Source of the DNA: Parachlamydiales bacterium | GTDB taxonomy: Bacteria; Chlamydiota; Chlamydiia; Chlamydiales; SM23-39 | Assembly: GCA_015661075.1 (NCBI GenBank) | Contig: JACVQJ010000017.1 | Span: 1 to 41,948, forward strand | Length of the DNA: 41,948 nucleotides | Direction: 5' to 3' | Shown: piece after piece, positions 25,319 to 32,516 of the stretch | Numbering within the stretch: position 1 is the stretch's first letter | Layout: every line of letters starts with the position of its first letter | Made by a program: the position numbers and the translations under genes | The notes under the pieces: model-generated | Told to the model about the DNA's origin: nothing | The model's input: only the letters and a program-made list of their open reading frames with translations | The model's database searches: none

Positions 25319-26110
25319 TTATGTCCGATTGCCTAAAACTGGTTTTACGTTCCAGGATATTATTTTGATTGAATCTTTCAAAATATGCAGTTCGCAAAAG
25401 TGGCCGGTTTTGACTTTGAGCTGTTCCATCTGGCGCTCTTTTACGCAGTGCTGCCAGTCCATTTCCAGTAGAGAATAGAAAAAACGCATGACCCCATTGC
25501 TAGTGACACCAACGATTGCATCGCCCGGGGCATACGACGTTCGTAAATGGAGGATCCAATTTTTAATATCGCAAAGATGACTATCCAGCGTTTTGCCAAA
25601 TATTCCTTGGGCCCACCGCGACTCGGTGGTCCAATCGTTGTATTCGTGAGGCCATTGAATAAAGACCTCTTCCTGGGTTAGCCCTTCCCACGGGCCGTAG
25701 TCGATTTCTGTTAACGCCGTTTCATGAGATTGAACGCACTGCTTGCCGCAATCCCGCCCCTTTAGGGGTGGGTCTAGGCAAGCTATTTTATGAAATGCGG
25801 TATGCGGCTTTAGCCGCACCGCATCCTTAAGCGGAGTAAAGAATCTCCTCCTTTTAAGGAGGAGTTCTTCAACCGGTTGTTCGATCGAAAGTAGTTCGTT
25901 AATGATTTGCGCTGTCTGGATCTGCCGTTTGAGTCCCCCTGCATAAATCCCGGCAGGGCTCATTCCTTTTGAGATGAGATAACGAGCCAGCTGCCTGGCC
26001 TGCTCGCATCCTTGGGCGGTCAACGGTAGATCTGACCGAGCGCCGACTATCTTCGGCGTTTGGTGGTTTTCGAAGGTGTTCCCGTGCCGCACTAATATCA
26101 GACGAATCAC
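25319..26110 (-). CDS. Histidine phosphatase (phosphoglycerate-mutase-like) with an inserted palindromic element
   Basis: The protein starts with the RHG motif in LVRHGNTFENH (His9) and has the second His region TSNGVMRF in place of the usual A-H-G, so activity may be altered. Between QPVEE and the conserved ALTEIDYGPWEG it carries about 45 extra residues (KRRRFF, then TPLKDAVRLKPHT, AFHKIACLDPPLKGRDC), encoded by the palindromic element at 25736-25872. The insertion keeps the frame. Family members are normally about 200-220 residues; this is 263. Its start overlaps the kdsB-like stop by 4 bp, so it is the last gene of the operon. It may dephosphorylate a sugar or nucleotide intermediate. Confidence 0.8.
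   Translation of the reverse strand: MIRLILVRHGNTFENHQTPKIVGARSDLPLTAQGCEQARQLARYLISKGMSPAGIYAGGLKRQIQTAQIINELLSIEQPVEELLLKRRRFFTPLKDAVRLKPHTAFHKIACLDPPLKGRDCGKQCVQSHETALTEIDYGPWEGLTQEEVFIQWPHEYNDWTTESRWAQGIFGKTLDSHLCDIKNWILHLRTSYAPGDAIVGVTSNGVMRFFYSLLEMDWQHCVKERQMEQLKVKTGHFCELHILKDSIKIISWNVKPVLGNRT
25736..25872 (+). mobile_element. Palindromic element, copy 2, inserted in frame inside a phosphatase gene
   Basis: It has the same three-hairpin plan as 12307-12435: ATCCCGCCCC-TTTA-GGGGTGGG, TGCGG-TATGCGGCTTTAGCCGCA-CCGCA and TCTCCTCCTTTTAAGGAGGA followed by TTCTTCAA, with TTGAAC in front. About 135 bases (45 codons) of host-gene disruption keep the reading frame. Ends are uncertain by a few bases. 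Outer hairpins look like IS200/IS605 ends. Confidence 0.7.
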
Positions 26111-26895
26111 AATAGCTCTCCCTCTCGTTCAATCACCGCTTCAATGATCGCCACATCTTCGGGTCGATCGACCGAGCCATGCGTTCTTCCGCGATAATCG
26201 ACGGGAACTACTCGAATCGGTATCCCATGTTCTAAAGCCCGCAGCTGTTCCAATTTTTCCGATCGTTCCAGATTTCCCTCGGGAAGGCGGCCCAGTTGCT
26301 GCAGCGTTTGCAATCGATAGGCATATAGACCAATATGGCGATATACCATTCGATCGACACTCTCATCGTCGCGATGAAAGGGGATCAATGCTTTGGAAAA
26401 ATAGAGAGCGTCTCCTTTTTTATTAAAAACGACCGTCGTTCCACTCGAGCTGCCGCGCTTCTTGGCCGCGATAAAATCCGTCAATGCCTGGCCTGTTAAA
26501 TGCACGGCCGGCGTCGCGATCTGAATCATCGGATCGGCAATCATGGCCTCAAGCACACGATCGATCACCCATGGCGGGGTTAGAACCGCATCTCCCTGCA
26601 AGCTGAAAAAGATGGTATGCTTCATGTCCGGCAGATGGGAGACTTCGGCCACTCGATCCGTTCCCGTTAGACAGGCGGGGCTCGTCATTTGCACTTTGGC
26701 TCCCAATTTCTGGGCAAATATTTTCAGTTGTTCATCATCGGTCGCAATAATCACATCATGGCCGCCGGCGGCCGCTTTGCCGATTCGCCATACGCGTTCG
26801 ATCATTGTTTTCCCTTTAATGATCGCCATGGGTTTATTGGGAAATCGGCTGGATGCCATTCGTGCGGGTATGACGATGAGTGCTGTCTCAGGCAT
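26107..26895 (-). CDS. kdsB: KdsB-type cytidylyltransferase (CMP-Kdo synthetase family, variant motif)
   Basis: The 262-residue protein has the KdsB fold landmarks: VIPARMASSRFPNKP (nucleotide loop), VIIATDDE, LTGTDRVAEV, YRHIGLYAYR, and EKLEQLRALEHG. It couples CTP to Kdo or a related 3-deoxy-2-ulosonic acid for lipopolysaccharide. The usual QGDEPL is here LQGDAVLTPP, which suggests a divergent subfamily and possibly a different sugar acid. ATG 26895 has AAGGA upstream and begins MPETALIVIPARM; longer frames upstream are unsupported. It lies between two histidine phosphatases, 7 bases after one and overlapping the other by 4 bp. Confidence 0.82.
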   Translation of the reverse strand: MPETALIVIPARMASSRFPNKPMAIIKGKTMIERVWRIGKAAAGGHDVIIATDDEQLKIFAQKLGAKVQMTSPACLTGTDRVAEVSHLPDMKHTIFFSLQGDAVLTPPWVIDRVLEAMIADPMIQIATPAVHLTGQALTDFIAAKKRGSSSGTTVVFNKKGDALYFSKALIPFHRDDESVDRMVYRHIGLYAYRLQTLQQLGRLPEGNLERSEKLEQLRALEHGIPIRVVPVDYRGRTHGSVDRPEDVAIIEAVIEREGELL

Positions 26896-26902
26896 AGTAT
26901 CC

Positions 26903-27439
26903 TTAAAGTTTCGATGCATTCCATCGATTATGCTCATCGATAGAAAAGTGAACAATCGCACAGTTGTCGATCGCCCAGTCGTGATTTTGAATTCCCAATA
27001 GATAGCAAATCGCCCAATGAACGCCACCGTGAGCGACAATCAATGGGGTGCCGGTTTGTGAGAGGGCAAGGTTCATTCCATTTTGTACTCTTTCGATAAA
27101 TTCACGAGCTTTGCCTTGTTCAGGAATGGGCGAAAGCGTTCCGTGTCGCGTTAATTCCTTCCAAATCTCAGCGGAGCATTCGCCGAAATCATTGATTACT
27201 AAATGGTTAGCTTTTAAACGCGCCGCAATAATGTTCTTCGTTTCCTGGGCTCGTTTTAATGGGCTTGCGCAGACGATTTGAATGGATAAACGAGCGATGA
27301 CAGGCTCGATAGTGGCCGCTTGATTTTTGCCTGTTTCATTGATCGAAATGTCTTGCGAAAGATTTTTCTTTTCGTGGGCTTCTAATATGTTATGGTCGGT
27401 CTGCCCATGCCGAACAAAGTAGAATTCTTTCATCGCCAT
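26903..27439 (-). CDS. Histidine phosphatase family protein
   Basis: The 178-residue protein has the RHG motif FVRHGQTDHN (His10), a second Arg in CASPLKRAQET and the second His in VAHGGVHW, all expected for an active phosphoglycerate-mutase-fold phosphatase. It is the first gene of the minus-strand operon with the KdsB-type enzyme and the element-bearing phosphatase. A sugar-acid phosphate is a plausible substrate, for example in place of KdsC; this is inference. The region 27440-27551 before it is AT-rich and holds TATAAT at 27493-27498 on the plus strand, but no clear promoter for this gene. Confidence 0.85.
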   Translation of the reverse strand: MAMKEFYFVRHGQTDHNILEAHEKKNLSQDISINETGKNQAATIEPVIARLSIQIVCASPLKRAQETKNIIAARLKANHLVINDFGECSAEIWKELTRHGTLSPIPEQGKAREFIERVQNGMNLALSQTGTPLIVAHGGVHWAICYLLGIQNHDWAIDNCAIVHFSIDEHNRWNASKL

Positions 27440-27551
27440 CGCTCTGAATGTTTTTTTTCGATTAATGATACAGTATTTTGGAATTCTCTTGTTATAATTT
27501 ATTCGATTTACTATATTCCGATTTTGGAAAGGTCTTTTTCGAGATCTTAAT

Positions 27552-27691
27552 CTCGACTTTGTACATTTTTAGGGCCGAAGGCCTCGAAATATTTGCCCTC
27601 TGAGGCGTTAATTTAAGAAGGAAGGGGTTGACTATCCCCTTCCTTCTTAAAATAGGCGAGGCAGGCGGCCCTAAAAATGTATAAAGTCGAG
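27552..27691. mobile_element. Hairpin MITE, copy A
   Basis: CTCGACTTTGTACATTTTTAG at the left end is the inverse of CTAAAAATGTATAAAGTCGAG at the right. The middle is a long hairpin with arms GAAGGAAGGGG and CCCCTTCCTTC and loop TTGACTAT. It is about 140 bases with no gene. It matches copy B in opposite orientation. Confidence 0.75.
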
Positions 27692-27712
27692 TTAATAAAC
27701 CAAGGGAATTTT

Positions 27713-27829
27713 ATGACAAAAGAAATTGTAAAACATCGTAAGGATGAGAGAAAAAAACCGCAGCTTTCTCTCAAAGAGCGCCGCGCAAAGAAGCAGGAAA
27801 AAAAGCAGAATAAGTCCGGAAAAGTCTAG
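27713..27829 (+). CDS. Small basic protein, 38 residues
   Basis: ATG 27713 follows AAGGGAA at good spacing and opens a frame MTKEIVKHRKDERKKP with 15 or so Lys/Arg and no hydrophobic segment, ending KNKS-type: QNKSGKV and TAG. Composition resembles small nucleic-acid-binding or ribosome-associated peptides. It lies between two MITE copies. It is unrecognised and might be spurious, but the ribosome-binding site and compact frame favour a gene. Confidence 0.45.
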   Translation: MTKEIVKHRKDERKKPQLSLKERRAKKQEKKQNKSGKV

Positions 27830-27892
27830 ACGGCGCTTCGATCCGCTCTTGTGCAATGGTCTCATGCGTTTATCTAGGGACTTTGCTATTAT

Positions 27893-28073
27893 CTCGATTT
27901 TGTACATTTTTAGGGCCGCCTGCCTCGCCTATTTGCCTTCTGACGTTCGACCTACGGTCGAACTAGGCGTTAATTTAATAAGGAAGGGGATAGTCAACCC
28001 CTTCCTTATTAAATTAACGCCTCTGAGGGCAAATATTTCGAGGCCTTCGGCCCTAAAAATGTACAAAGTCGAG
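27893..28073. mobile_element. Hairpin MITE, copy B (inverted relative to copy A)
   Basis: Ends CTCGATTTTGTACATTTTTAG and CTAAAAATGTACAAAGTCGAG are inverted repeats. The centre has arms AAGGAAGGGG / CCCCTTCCTT around loop ATAGTCAA, the reverse complement of the copy A loop. An extra hairpin GTTCGACC-TAC-GGTCGAAC in one arm makes it about 40 bases longer than copy A. It ends 27 bases before the PAP2 gene. Confidence 0.75.
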
Positions 28074-28100
28074 ATTGTCAAAAGAAAGCAGGAGTGATCG

Positions 28101-28952
28101 ATGTTCTTTATCGATGAGCAGCTACAACTGATTTGTTTTTTGCAGCAGTGGCGAGGCCCCATCGTCGATTGGCTCTTTCGCTTTTTGAATGTGTTCGATA
28201 CGAACTATTATATTAGCAGCCTGATTGCGTTTATCTGGATCGGTTGTTCCTGGCGTTGGGGCGTTCGCCTGGGTTTCCTGGTGATCGCGTCAGGCTGGGT
28301 CAACGCAATGGCCAAATTGACTTTTGCCTTGCCGCGTCCTTTTCATATCGATCCCACGCTCGCCATCGTGCAATTGCATGATTATGGATTTCCGAGCGGC
28401 GGGGCGCAGAATGCGATGATTATTGGCTGTCTCATCATTTATCTATGGAAAAGCTGCTTTGCGTGGCCCGTCGGGATTTTTTACATCCTGCTCATCAGCT
28501 TTTCCAGGGTTTTTCTCGGCGTTCATTTTCCTGTCGATGTGTTGGGAGGATGGTGTTTGGGAGCGGTTATTTTCTTCGCGTTCATACAAACATATCGGCG
28601 GATCGGGTCTTGGGCGACCCGCCGTCCCGAGGCAGCCCTCGGTATTTGTTTGGCCATCGTTTTGGCAATTTCGTGCTTTTTTCATGATTTTAAGACGGTT
28701 TTTTTGATGACATCGCTGACGGCGATGTCGGTGGGGGTCTATTTTTCTACCAGATATACTCTCTATTTTGATCCACCGCGCTCGATTGGAAAAATCTTTG
28801 GGCTGGGGATTTTCGGAATTTTCTCCGCCGTATGCGTGGCTCTCATTACCTGGGCCTTGCTGCCATCCACCACGGTGCAAATCGTAGCGTCCGGACTATG
28901 GATCAGCCTGGCAGCTAGCCCCTTTTGTCAGAAAGTATTTGGGATTCGGTAA
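28101..28952 (+). CDS. PAP2-superfamily membrane phosphatase-like protein
   Basis: The 283-residue protein has about seven hydrophobic helices. PAP2 motif 1 is KLTFALPRP, motif 3 is SRVFLGVHFPVDVLGG. Motif 2 reads GFPSGGAQNA, where most PAP2 enzymes have PSGH; the conserved acid-base His is thus replaced by Gly. Active relatives remove phosphate from lipid phosphates such as undecaprenyl pyrophosphate or phosphatidic acid. The substitution could change or abolish activity. AGGAGTG precedes ATG 28101. The C-terminal ~90 residues form further helices of unknown role. Confidence 0.8.
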   Translation: MFFIDEQLQLICFLQQWRGPIVDWLFRFLNVFDTNYYISSLIAFIWIGCSWRWGVRLGFLVIASGWVNAMAKLTFALPRPFHIDPTLAIVQLHDYGFPSGGAQNAMIIGCLIIYLWKSCFAWPVGIFYILLISFSRVFLGVHFPVDVLGGWCLGAVIFFAFIQTYRRIGSWATRRPEAALGICLAIVLAISCFFHDFKTVFLMTSLTAMSVGVYFSTRYTLYFDPPRSIGKIFGLGIFGIFSAVCVALITWALLPSTTVQIVASGLWISLAASPFCQKVFGIR

Positions 28953-29099
28953 AAATATGACCGCTTCGGAAGCGAGGCGATCTCAGTAATGCCTATATCG
29001 GCCATCGGACGAACCACGGAACCCCAGTCGAGCAGCCAATGGCATTTTTGCTATACATTTGCACAGAGATGTAGCAGTGATATGAAAAAATGAAAAATG

Positions 29100-29134
29100 T
29101 AAAAAAGAAAAAGGCCGCTCGCGATCGAGCGGCC
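29100..29134 (-). terminator. Terminator of the MOMP-like gene
   Basis: Read on the minus strand, GGCCGCTCG-ATCG-CGAGCGGCC forms a perfect 9-bp stem followed by TTTTTCTTTTTT. It lies 15 bases after the MOMP-like stop. Confidence 0.92.
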
Positions 29135-29149
29135 CTGCAATTTGGAGGA

Positions 29150-30241
29150 CTAGAAATCGAAACGGGCCGTTGCCGTCAAACCTTGGATATGCAGGTCTGG
29201 CGCTTGGAACATGCCAAACGACTGATAGCCGTTGACCAGCGAACGCATCATGTTCTGCCCCCACAATACGTTGAAATCGTATGTGGCGAGAAGATCAAAA
29301 TGGTAGTTTTGCCGATCAAAATAGCTGCCCCAGCCAAAGCCGATGCTCATTTCGGTCATTGGGCGCAGAGTACTATAGTTTTCGAACTCCATCGAGAACA
29401 GACTTCCGCCTGAGCCGTTGTCTTCATCGTGCGACACATCTGTGTAGCGCGTGAAAAGCGTGCTGGCAGCTACATCGCCCTCGATACGGAATCCGTAGCC
29501 GAGCAGCCAATGGCCTTGAACTCCCGCTCTCGGTCCGATCGCCCAGCTATGAGAGTGGGTTTTGGAAACGAGAGGAGTCACTGTCGAAACAGGTGTTGTC
29601 GTTGCTTCGATGTGCATGCTCTGGCGAATCCATGCACCGCGCACACCAAAGAAGGGCAATACTGTTAGTTTGCGGCCTTGGTAATACGGACGGCTCATTG
29701 TCAGGTCTAACAAATCTAAATTGCAATGCCATTCTGATGAAAGGCTGGTTGCAACTGTACCAAAATTAAACCAGTCTGCCATCAACCAAAATCTGCCTGC
29801 AGGAGCGGAGCTCGAACTGACACTGGTTTCTTGGTGGAGCCAGGTATATTCCAGAGCGCCGACCCAATTGTCGTAGTCGAAATCCATACCAATCGCAGCT
29901 TTGAAGCCGGGTTTGAATTCGAATTTCTGCATCAGGAATTGATCATCAGAAGGATAATATGGTGCTGTTGCAGTTGTGACCGGCAGAGCGATATCCATCC
30001 CTTCCTGGTCAACATACCAGTAAAGGAAGCTAGCGCTTGCGAAGAAGTCCCAGCTGCACTGCACATCAATCCGTGCAGGAGCGTTGTAAGCTGCGGGAAA
30101 CTTATCGCCGCAGAGTCCATATCCTTGCTCATATGTGCAGCCGGATGATGGGGGGCATGCCTTGGTTTGTGCAAAAGCACTAGAGCCCACTGCTAGTACT
30201 GCTGCTGCTGAACTGATCAGCTTTGTCATATTTGCATTCAT
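29150..30241 (-). CDS. MOMP-like outer-membrane beta-barrel protein (Lpg1974-type)
   Basis: The 363-residue precursor has a clear signal peptide (MNANMTKLISSAAAVLAVGS, then SAFA before Q). The mature part begins with several Cys, then DFFASASFLYWYVDQEGMDIA and alternating aromatic strands typical of the MOMP-like porins of Waddlia and Simkania. It ends with Phe (TARFDF), the signal for BAM-mediated assembly. It would be a major surface porin. ATG 30241 has AAGGAAAG upstream and starts the signal peptide; a longer frame has no support. The strong terminator downstream and long upstream region suggest a highly expressed single gene. Confidence 0.88.
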   Translation of the reverse strand: MNANMTKLISSAAAVLAVGSSAFAQTKACPPSSGCTYEQGYGLCGDKFPAAYNAPARIDVQCSWDFFASASFLYWYVDQEGMDIALPVTTATAPYYPSDDQFLMQKFEFKPGFKAAIGMDFDYDNWVGALEYTWLHQETSVSSSSAPAGRFWLMADWFNFGTVATSLSSEWHCNLDLLDLTMSRPYYQGRKLTVLPFFGVRGAWIRQSMHIEATTTPVSTVTPLVSKTHSHSWAIGPRAGVQGHWLLGYGFRIEGDVAASTLFTRYTDVSHDEDNGSGGSLFSMEFENYSTLRPMTEMSIGFGWGSYFDRQNYHFDLLATYDFNVLWGQNMMRSLVNGYQSFGMFQAPDLHIQGLTATARFDF

Positions 30242-30287
30242 TTTTCTTTCCTTAGTTGGAAGAGCATACTGGATAAATAACAATCTA

Positions 30288-30338
30288 CATGACGAGTGAA
30301 TTTTTTGCTACCAATTCTAAAAAATTTCACTTGTCATG
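30288..30338 (-). promoter_or_regulatory. 51-bp near-perfect palindrome upstream of the MOMP-like gene
   Basis: CATGACGAGTGAATTTTTT and AAAAAATTTCACTTGTCATG are inverted around a 12-base centre. It lies 47 bases before the MOMP-like ATG, either in the leader RNA as a long hairpin or as a protein-binding site. The rest of the 430-base gap 30242-30671 is AT-rich, has two direct GGGATCT-T-run repeats near 30379 and 30414, and probably holds promoters for both divergent genes that I cannot place securely. Confidence 0.45.
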
Positions 30339-30671
30339 TTAAAATTATTTTATTCAAGTGATTGTTTTAGAGAACATTGGGATCTGTTTTTTTTTCCATC
30401 ATTTGTTGGTATGGGGATCTTTTTTTTGACGTCGAAGGGTACTTAAATCAGTATGTCGAGGTGGGTTCTTGTTGGTTTTGGGTCCGGCCGCCTCTTTATT
30501 GTTAGTGTAATTATTTGTATTTAAACACCTGTGTATTATTGCACTGACGCGGTTTTAATTATTTTAACTTGTCAATTAATTATATATTATTGAAAATAAG
30601 CCTTGGGGGCGTTCTTGATTGAAAGTTCGCCCATAACCAACGCTCGCCAGGCGATATTGAGGAGGAAATCC

Positions 30672-31652
30672 ATGTCTGATATGCAAGAGTTTTCGGCGTT
30701 CCGAAACGAGGAGAGCTCTTCTCAGGAAAATAGCCATTTTGATCCGATGGCTGTTCTTCCTGCGAAAGAAGAGAAACAGTCCATTCAGTCGTTGAACGAA
30801 ATTGAGGAATCGCTCGATGGTCAGAGCTATTTCCTCGGCGAAGTTCCCCAGCTGTTTTTGGTCGACCCGAAAGGGTTTTTACCGCTCAACTCCGATCGAA
30901 TGATCGGATCGATCAACATCGTTGAGAAATTGATCAATGATGTGAACGGCTTAACTCTGGAAGAAGTAGGCAAAATTCAGGTTTTACAGAAAAAAATCAA
31001 TTTCTGGGAAGACCGGATTGAAAAAAACAAAGCCTCGATTGCTTCCAATGAGCAGAAGATCAAGCAAAACAACATCGATATGTCCTACGACAAAAAAAAT
31101 CGCGATTATTGGTGGGGACGTGCTGAGCAGGTAACGGTTGACTATGCGAATGCAGAGTCTGCCAGTCGCACGGATGATTGGGCCTGGCTGATCAAGAAAT
31201 ACGGCCTGAAAAATGCCGATGGCACTCAAATCAGTCCGGATGAAAAAGCGGTCGAAGAGCTTTGCAACGGCACTTCCAGTGATCTCATTGGAGAATATAA
31301 AAACGCCGGTAATAAATATGAGCAGGCGCGCCGCGATCGCGAAACAGAAAATAACATTCTGATCCGCGAAAACAGCCGTCATAAAGGATCCAACGAAACG
31401 CTGCAGGGCTATATTTCTTCGACCTATACGAAAGAAATCGAGCCGTTGCAAGATGGTGTTCTTCTGTTAAAAGAATTCAGCGTCAAGCTCAAAGCATTTG
31501 GGCAGGACAACAAAGCCACCTTTGGTGAAATGAGAGCATGGGCCGAACCATTCCTCAATGACTTCATCAAAGCCAATTCCCGTGTGCCGCAATCAGTCGT
31601 CACCGAATTCAGGAAATTGGCCTCGATTCCATTGCCAGCAGAAAACTGCTAA
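30672..31652 (+). CDS. Unknown coiled-coil-rich protein, possible secreted effector
   Basis: ATG 30672 follows a strong GAGGAGGAAATCC site; an upstream in-frame ATG lacks one. The 326-residue product starts with a Ser/Asn/Glu-rich, low-complexity stretch (SAFRNEESSSQENSHF), which is the composition often seen in type III secretion signals. Residues about 110-160 and 225-290 are strongly helical with coiled-coil character (KINFWEDRIEKNKASI, NKYEQARRDRETENN). No enzyme motif, signal peptide or membrane helix is seen. It resembles no family I know. Own terminator and strong ribosome site suggest good expression. An effector or translocator-like role is inference only. Confidence 0.6.
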   Translation: MSDMQEFSAFRNEESSSQENSHFDPMAVLPAKEEKQSIQSLNEIEESLDGQSYFLGEVPQLFLVDPKGFLPLNSDRMIGSINIVEKLINDVNGLTLEEVGKIQVLQKKINFWEDRIEKNKASIASNEQKIKQNNIDMSYDKKNRDYWWGRAEQVTVDYANAESASRTDDWAWLIKKYGLKNADGTQISPDEKAVEELCNGTSSDLIGEYKNAGNKYEQARRDRETENNILIRENSRHKGSNETLQGYISSTYTKEIEPLQDGVLLLKEFSVKLKAFGQDNKATFGEMRAWAEPFLNDFIKANSRVPQSVVTEFRKLASIPLPAENC

Positions 31653-31668
31653 GGCTCATCTCTCTATG

Positions 31669-31703
31669 AAGACGCTTCCCTCCAAAGGAAGCGTCTTTTT
31701 TTT
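31669..31703 (+). terminator. Rho-independent terminator after the coiled-coil gene
   Basis: AGACGCTTCC pairs with GGAAGCGTCT around CTCCAAA and runs into eight T residues, 17 bases after the stop codon. Confidence 0.92.
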
Positions 31704-31729
31704 GTTTATAAAAAAGAGATCAAAAAAAA

Positions 31730-31834
31730 GAACAGGATAAACAGGATCGACGAAACATCGGCAGGATGGGCAGGATAAAAAGTATATCTTGCATATCCTG
31801 GCCAATCCTCCCGCGAAGCGGATCCTGTTTTTTT
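31730..31834. repeat. CAGGAT-type dispersed repeat, copy 1
   Basis: It starts AACAGGATAAACAGGATCGA, contains CGGCAGGATGGGCAGGAT and ends ATCCTCCCGCGAAGCGGATC followed by CTGTTTTT. The ends are inverted (ACAGGAT / ATCCTGT). A second copy in opposite orientation lies at 41688-41811. Only the middle ~30 bases differ. No coding content. Confidence 0.7.
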
Positions 31835-31862
31835 TATTCACCGATCCTGAGATGATGTTCTC

Positions 31863-32516
31863 ATGAATAAAGAAAAGCTTGAAGCGCAATACCGCACTCA
31901 TCATGAGCGGGGCAAGCGCTATGGATATCTGTTTTGCCACGGACAGCGCGGTCCTTGGCTGCAGAACTGGATCGGAACAGGGAAAAAGGTTCTTGATTTA
32001 GGCTGCCGCGATGGAATGCTGACCCGATATTTTTGCCGGGGAAATGATGTTTTGGGCGTCGATATCGATCGAAAAGCCCTCGAAATTGCCCGCAAAAATT
32101 TAGGGATCGAGACAATGTGGGTCGATCTCAACGCCGAATGGCCCTTTCCAAACGAATCGTTCGATGCGATCGTCGCTTGCGAGATTCTGGAGCATCTATA
32201 TGTTCTGGATTCGTTGATGGAGCGCCTTTGCGCATCTTTGCGCCCCGGCGCTATTTTCATAGGCTCGGTGCCCAACGCCTTTCGCGTGAGAAATCGCCTG
32301 AAATTTTTGGCCGGCAACGAATTTGAAAGCGATCCGACGCATGTGCGGTGTTTCTCGCATCAGAATTTGACTACAATGCTTTCCAAGCAGTTTTCGGAGG
32401 TGCAAATCGTGCCGATCCAGGGGAAGATCCTTCCTTTTTTGAAAGTGGGCCCGATGATGCCGGCCGTATTGAATCGCCTTTTTGCGAAAGATTTATTGTG
32501 GCGCGCTGTCCGATAG
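31863..32516 (+). CDS. Class I SAM-dependent methyltransferase
   Basis: The 217-residue protein has motif I VLDLGCRDGMLTRYF (about residues 40-54), the acidic end of strand 2 in VLGVDIDRKALE, and motif IV/post-I FDAIVACEILEHLYVLD, as in UbiG/Methyltransf_11 proteins. The substrate is unknown; a carbohydrate or lipid is plausible given the neighbouring surface-modifying enzymes. The 3' end overlaps the opposing sulfatase-fold gene by 24 bp. Confidence 0.82.
   Translation: MNKEKLEAQYRTHHERGKRYGYLFCHGQRGPWLQNWIGTGKKVLDLGCRDGMLTRYFCRGNDVLGVDIDRKALEIARKNLGIETMWVDLNAEWPFPNESFDAIVACEILEHLYVLDSLMERLCASLRPGAIFIGSVPNAFRVRNRLKFLAGNEFESDPTHVRCFSHQNLTTMLSKQFSEVQIVPIQGKILPFLKVGPMMPAVLNRLFAKDLLWRAVR

Noticed and set aside
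27744..28097. 117-codon frame through MITE copy B
   Set aside because: Most of it is mobile-element sequence and it competes with the better-supported 38-codon frame.
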